A stretch of 32,975 nt of DNA from Actinomycetes bacterium (GTDB taxonomy: Bacteria; Actinomycetota; Actinomycetes; Streptosporangiales; Streptosporangiaceae): assembly GCA_021793235.1 (NCBI GenBank), contig JAJYTD010000041.1, positions 1-32,975 on the forward strand, given 5' to 3'. Of this stretch, positions 29,954-32,975 are shown one piece after another; position 1 is the first letter of the stretch; each line of letters opens with the position of its first letter. A model generated the notes under the pieces. It worked only from the letters and a program-made list of their open reading frames with translations, did no database searches and was not told the origin of the DNA. The translations under genes were made by a program, and so were the position numbers.

Positions 29954-30877
29954 GTGAACGCTTCGAATCGATCCACAACACCGATCGACGCTGCCCAAGA
30001 CGTCCGCGACGTCGAACCGGTCACGGCGTTCTGGCGCGGCCTGGGCCTGCCCGGCCTCATCGACGTGCACACCCACTTCATGCCAAAGCGGGTACTGGAC
30101 AAGGTGTGGGCGTTCTTCGACGGCGTCGGGGCCTGGAGCGGGCAGCCGTGGCCGATCACCTACCGGATGGCCGAGGACCAGCGGGTGCGGCGCCTGCGCG
30201 CCTTCGGGGTGCGCGCGTTCAGCTCGCTGGTCTACCCGCACAAACCCGACATGGCGGCCTGGCTCAACGGATGGGCGGCCGACTTCGCCCGCCGCACCCC
30301 TGATTGCCTGCACAGCGCCACGTTCTACCCCGAACCGGAAGCACCGCGCTATGTCACCGCGGCGATCGAGGCGGGAGCGCGCGTCTTCAAGGCCCATATC
30401 CAAGTCGGCGACTACGACCCCGCGGATCCCCTGCTGGACGGCGTCTGGGGGGCGCTGGCCGACAGCGGCATACCCGTGGTGATCCACTGCGGCTCCGGCC
30501 CGCAGCCGGGCACCCACACCGGCCCGGGGCCGATCTCCGGCCTCCTGGCCCGCCACCCCCGGCTCCGGCTGATCGTGGCGCACATGGGGCTGCCGGAGTA
30601 CGCGGAGTTCCTGGACCTCGCCGAGCGCTACCCGTCGGTGTGCCTGGACACCACCATGGTGTTCACCGGCTTCACCGAGCACGGCGCACCGTTCCCGCGC
30701 GAAGAGCTCCCCCGGCTGCGCGCCATGGGGGACCGCGTGCTGTTCGGCAGCGACTTCCCCAACATCCCCTACCCCTACACCGAAGCGTTGGCGGCGCTGG
30801 CCCGGCTGGATCTCGGCGCGGACTGGCTGCGGGCGGTCTGCCACGACAACGCGGCGCGGATATTCGGCATTCGGTAG
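29954..30877 (+). CDS. Amidohydrolase family protein (TIM-barrel metal hydrolase)
   Basis: Protein of 307 aa from GTG 29954, with GGAGGGGG just upstream. Metal-site residues in order are the DVHTHFMP HxH (His39, His41), a later His in PVVIHCGSG, a His in LIVAHMGLPEY, and the Asp in LFGSDFPNIPY. This is the Amidohydro_2 pattern shared by ACMSD-like decarboxylases and lactonases. The whole active site is present, so the protein is likely active. The substrate is unknown. It stands 119 bp after the DUF418 gene in the same direction; whether they share a transcript is unclear. Confidence 0.9.
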   Translation: MNASNRSTTPIDAAQDVRDVEPVTAFWRGLGLPGLIDVHTHFMPKRVLDKVWAFFDGVGAWSGQPWPITYRMAEDQRVRRLRAFGVRAFSSLVYPHKPDMAAWLNGWAADFARRTPDCLHSATFYPEPEAPRYVTAAIEAGARVFKAHIQVGDYDPADPLLDGVWGALADSGIPVVIHCGSGPQPGTHTGPGPISGLLARHPRLRLIVAHMGLPEYAEFLDLAERYPSVCLDTTMVFTGFTEHGAPFPREELPRLRAMGDRVLFGSDFPNIPYPYTEALAALARLDLGADWLRAVCHDNAARIFGIR

Positions 30878-30972
30878 CGCGGCGGCAGTTTTCCAAGAGC
30901 CGACCGTGTGGCACATCCTGCCGCGAAGGCACGGAAAGCACCCGCCCGCCACGGGTAGGGCAGATCCCCACC

Positions 30973-31009
30973 CCGCGGGCGCCGCCCCACGGAGGGTCGA
31001 CGCCCGCGG
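30973..31009. terminator. Bidirectional terminator, amidohydrolase/beta-lactamase
   Basis: CCGCGGGCG (30973-30981) pairs perfectly with CGCCCGCGG (31001-31009) around 19 bases. It lies between the two convergent genes, eight bases from the beta-lactamase stop. Confidence 0.65.
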
Positions 31010-31016
31010 ACGGCTA

Positions 31017-31928
31017 TCAGCGAAGCGCGTCGGCGACGACCTCTGCGGCCTCGGCGATGAGCGCGTCGTCGGACTCGGCGTCCTCGCTGTCCCGGCTGGA
31101 CAGGACCGCCAACACGATCGGCTCACCGTCCGGGGGCCACACCACGGCGATGTCATTGCGCGTCCCGTAGCGCCCGCTTCCGGTCTTGTCGCCGACCTCC
31201 CAGTCGTCGGGAACCCCCGCGCGGATCACGTCGTCGCCGGTCGTGTTCTCCAGCAGCATCTCCCGAAGCAGGGTCCGTTCGTCCTCGGGCAGGGTGTCGC
31301 CGAGCACGTACTCGCGCAGGTCCGCGGCCAATGCCTCCGGCGTGCTCGTGTCTCTGGTGTCGCCAGGAGTGGCCTCGTTCAGCTCGGTCTCTTCCCGGTC
31401 CACCTGGGTGACATCGTCGCCGATCCCCACCAGGGCGTCCTGCAAGCCTTGCGGCCCACCGAGTTCGCGGAACAGCAGGTTGCCGGCGGTATTGTCGCTG
31501 TACCGGATGGCGGCGTCGCACACCTCCAGCACGGTCATCCCGGTGTCGACGTGCTCTTCGGTGATGGGCGAGTACTCCACCAGGTCCTCGTCATCGTAGG
31601 TGATGACCTCTTCGAGTTCCTCCATGGAGCGGCGCTCCATGACCGCGCCGCAAGCCAGTGGTTTGAACGTGGACGCGTAGGCGAACCGCTCATCGGAGCG
31701 GTAGGCGATGTCGCGGTCGGTGCCGGTGTCCACGGCATAGACGCCGAGCCGGGCGTCGAACTCCTCTTCCAGCCGCTGGAACTGTGCCTCGTGCTGTGCC
31801 GCGTCCGCGTGGGTCTCCGCCTCAGGTTCGGCTTCGGGAGCCGCTGTCGTCGCACAGCCCGCGAGCAGCCCCACAGCGAGCGTCGCCAAGGCCGTGAACG
31901 CGGCGCGGCGAGCAGGTCTGTTCAGCAT
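31017..31928 (-). CDS. Class A beta-lactamase lipoprotein
   Basis: Protein of 303 aa from ATG 31928 behind AGGAAGG. A signal peptide ends in the lipobox LLAGC (Cys25), so the enzyme is probably anchored outside the membrane; an acidic linker follows. Catalytic motifs are complete: STFK (86-89, Ser70 region), SDN (144-146), the omega-loop Glu in ETELNEA (Glu180), and KTG (248-250) followed by SGRYGTRND. It should hydrolyse penicillins and perhaps other beta-lactams; the spectrum cannot be judged. It is divergent from a LysR regulator, which suggests inducible expression. Confidence 0.95.
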   Translation of the reverse strand: MLNRPARRAAFTALATLAVGLLAGCATTAAPEAEPEAETHADAAQHEAQFQRLEEEFDARLGVYAVDTGTDRDIAYRSDERFAYASTFKPLACGAVMERRSMEELEEVITYDDEDLVEYSPITEEHVDTGMTVLEVCDAAIRYSDNTAGNLLFRELGGPQGLQDALVGIGDDVTQVDREETELNEATPGDTRDTSTPEALAADLREYVLGDTLPEDERTLLREMLLENTTGDDVIRAGVPDDWEVGDKTGSGRYGTRNDIAVVWPPDGEPIVLAVLSSRDSEDAESDDALIAEAAEVVADALR

Positions 31929-31996
31929 GGTTCAACCTTCCTGTCCTCGGATCGGACGGGCCCCGGGAACCCTGCGTAGCAGTCTCACCCCCGGAA

Positions 31997-32015
31997 TCGA
32001 TGCTGTCGAAGACAG
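31997..32015. promoter_or_regulatory. Putative LysR binding site
   Basis: TCGATGCTGTCGA (31997-32009) fits the LysR T-N11-A box and has TCGA half-sites around five bases. It overlaps a CTGTC-GAA-GACAG palindrome (32003-32015). It lies in the 127-bp gap between bla and the LysR gene, where AmpR/BlaA-type regulators bind. Confidence 0.55.
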
Positions 32016-32043
32016 ATACCGGCTGTTCCATGCGGAAAAGGAA

Positions 32044-32049
32044 TAATGT
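32044..32049 (+). promoter_or_regulatory. Leaderless-type -10 box of LysR gene
   Basis: TAATGT stands six bases before ATG 32056, the same TANNNT-N6-ATG layout seen at galU and the CpaB-like gene. There is no clear -35. A GTG at 32050 is the alternative start. Confidence 0.4.
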
Positions 32050-32055
32050 GTGGCC

Positions 32056-32949
32056 ATGGACCTCGTCGGTGCCTGCCGGGCTTTTGTGCGCGTGAGTGAG
32101 AAGGGCAGTTTCACCCTGGGTGCCGCGGCCGCGCGCATCCCACAACCGGTGGCCAGCCGCCGCATCGCGGCCCTGGAGAAGCACCTGGGGGCGCGGCTTT
32201 TCGACCGCTCGACACGGCGGGCCGCCCTCACCCCCTTCGGCCGCGACATGCTGCCGTCAGCGCGCCGCCTGGTCCAGCTGGCCGAGGCCATGGAGGATGC
32301 CGCAGAGCAGGCACGGCGGACGCCGCTACGCATCGCGGTCCCCGACACCTGTTCCACACTGGGCTTGGCACGATTAGCTGTCGAGGCACGCCAGCAGGGC
32401 ATCCACCTCGACCTCCATCCGGCGGCTCCCGGCACGCGGGCCGAACTTCTGCGCTCTCAGGAAGTTCGAGCCGCCCTTATCGCGGTTCCGCCGGACGAGG
32501 CCACGTGGCGTGTGCCGTTGGGGCTGGCGAGTGTGTCCCGCCCCCGCGCGGGCACCGTGTTCATCGAGACCCTCCGCATCGGCCGCGGTGGCATCGCCCA
32601 GCGTCCGCGCCGCGCATGGATCCAGCCCGAGGACGATGTCCCGCACATCAGGGACCGGATGACCCGGATCCGCGACACGGTCGGCCTCCGTCCAGCGCAG
32701 GTAGCCGTCGCGCGCACTCTCACGGCCGCAGCGGCCGAGGTCCTGGACTCAGACGACCTTCTCCTGGCGTCTGCCCGGCAGGCCCAAGAGCTGGGGTTGC
32801 ACTGGCGCCCCATGGGGGAGGCCGATCTCGCCCGTGGTTTCGACGTCGCCACCACCGGCGGCGAGGATCCCGACCGCCTCCGTACTGCGTTGCGGGAAGA
32901 AATCACCCGCTGCCTTGGCGCCGTGGAGGGGGGCGGGGTGGCTCCGTGA
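32056..32949 (+). CDS. LysR-family transcriptional regulator
   Basis: Protein of 297 aa from ATG 32056. The N-terminal winged helix is AFVRVSEKGSFTLGAAAARI, PQPVASRRIAALEKHLGARL, FDRSTRRAALTPFG (about 8-62), followed by a linker helix and a LysR substrate domain that starts TPLRIAVPDTCS. Being divergent from a class A beta-lactamase, it is the likely inducer-responsive activator of that gene, as described for AmpR and for BlaA of Streptomyces cacaoi. Its stop overlaps the next start by 4 bp (GTGA). Confidence 0.93.
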   Translation: MDLVGACRAFVRVSEKGSFTLGAAAARIPQPVASRRIAALEKHLGARLFDRSTRRAALTPFGRDMLPSARRLVQLAEAMEDAAEQARRTPLRIAVPDTCSTLGLARLAVEARQQGIHLDLHPAAPGTRAELLRSQEVRAALIAVPPDEATWRVPLGLASVSRPRAGTVFIETLRIGRGGIAQRPRRAWIQPEDDVPHIRDRMTRIRDTVGLRPAQVAVARTLTAAAAEVLDSDDLLLASARQAQELGLHWRPMGEADLARGFDVATTGGEDPDRLRTALREEITRCLGAVEGGGVAP

Positions 32950-32975
32950 GGATCGAAGCCTTCCTCCGGGAACTG
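32946..32975 (+). CDS. Start of a gene coupled to the LysR gene (partial)
   Basis: A GTG at 32946 overlaps the LysR stop (GTGA) and opens a frame reading MRIEAFLREL up to the window edge. Only ten codons are visible. In Streptomyces cacaoi the LysR gene blaA is followed by blaB, a penicillin-recognising-like protein needed for beta-lactamase induction. A blaB-like gene is therefore a reasonable expectation, not a reading of the sequence. Confidence 0.5.
   Translation, partial: MRIEAFLREL

Noticed and set aside
29801-31156. 451-codon open frame on the minus strand opposite the amidohydrolase gene
   Set aside because: It is a GC-driven shadow frame: low-complexity Arg/Ala/Pro content, no domain, and a fully motif-bearing amidohydrolase on the other strand.
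1-32975. CRISPR arrays, insertion sequences or prophage genes
   Set aside because: I saw no regularly spaced short repeats, transposase, terminase, portal or capsid-like proteins.

Overview
The window comes from a high-GC actinobacterium. I infer the Nocardiopsaceae or a related Streptosporangiales family from the gene families, the frequent GTG starts, the 4-bp ATGA/GTGA gene overlaps and the protein style; I could not search a database. Most of the window is very GC-rich. Counted by hand, 12421-12480 is 50/60 GC. The stretch from about 15.7 to 26.4 kb is clearly lower in places: 16501-16560 is 31/60 and 19741-19800 is 26/60.

Left part (1-14.6 kb), mostly core genes. A leftward run reads galU, glp (gephyrin-like MoeA homologue), moaC, mog, a GNAT acetyltransferase, glpR and tRNA-Ala(CGC). 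This combines molybdenum-cofactor genes with the Glp/GlpR pair known from corynebacterial cell division. Rightward from the same divergent region are 5-formyl-THF cyclo-ligase, an FmdB-type zinc ribbon protein and a CpaB-like SAF-domain protein, facing a coiled-coil VanY-type D,D-peptidase. Then come tRNA-Arg(CCU), a frameshifted DUF421 membrane protein with its usual partner, and a cobalamin riboswitch controlling a complete four-gene corrinoid/iron-type ABC importer (lipoprotein, two FecCD permeases, ATPase).

Middle part (14.7-27.0 kb), accessory. A divergent actinobacterial regulatory cassette (RsbW-like ATPase, frameshifted; a small unknown protein; XRE-DUF5753 regulator; DUF397 protein) ends in a 118-bp element. 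That element recurs about 9.84 kb downstream, next to a truncated second copy of the ATPase/unknown pair. Between the copies lies an unusual gene set: an HTH-SUMF1 fusion and a class IV aminotransferase (leftward), then a tight rightward operon of a radical-SAM-like protein with CX2CX2C cysteines, an enolase-superfamily enzyme, a HAD phosphatase, a stand-alone minimal GGDEF protein, a YdeI-like protein, a divergent phosphoketolase-family ThDP enzyme, a broken cytidine-deaminase-like gene and a SAM methyltransferase. I read this as a small-molecule pathway, probably starting from a sugar phosphate, of unknown product. It is the best candidate here for an undescribed system.

Right part (27-33 kb). 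A short Lys-rich hypothetical gene, a TetR regulator with two palindromic operators in front of a divergent DUF418 membrane protein, an amidohydrolase, and a class A beta-lactamase lipoprotein divergent from a LysR regulator. The LysR gene overlaps the start of another gene cut by the window edge, an arrangement like the bla regulatory loci of Streptomyces.

Three conserved genes carry apparent frameshifts (about 9.53, 15.09 and 25.37-25.49 kb). Either these are real pseudogenes or the sequence contains indel errors; raw reads would decide.
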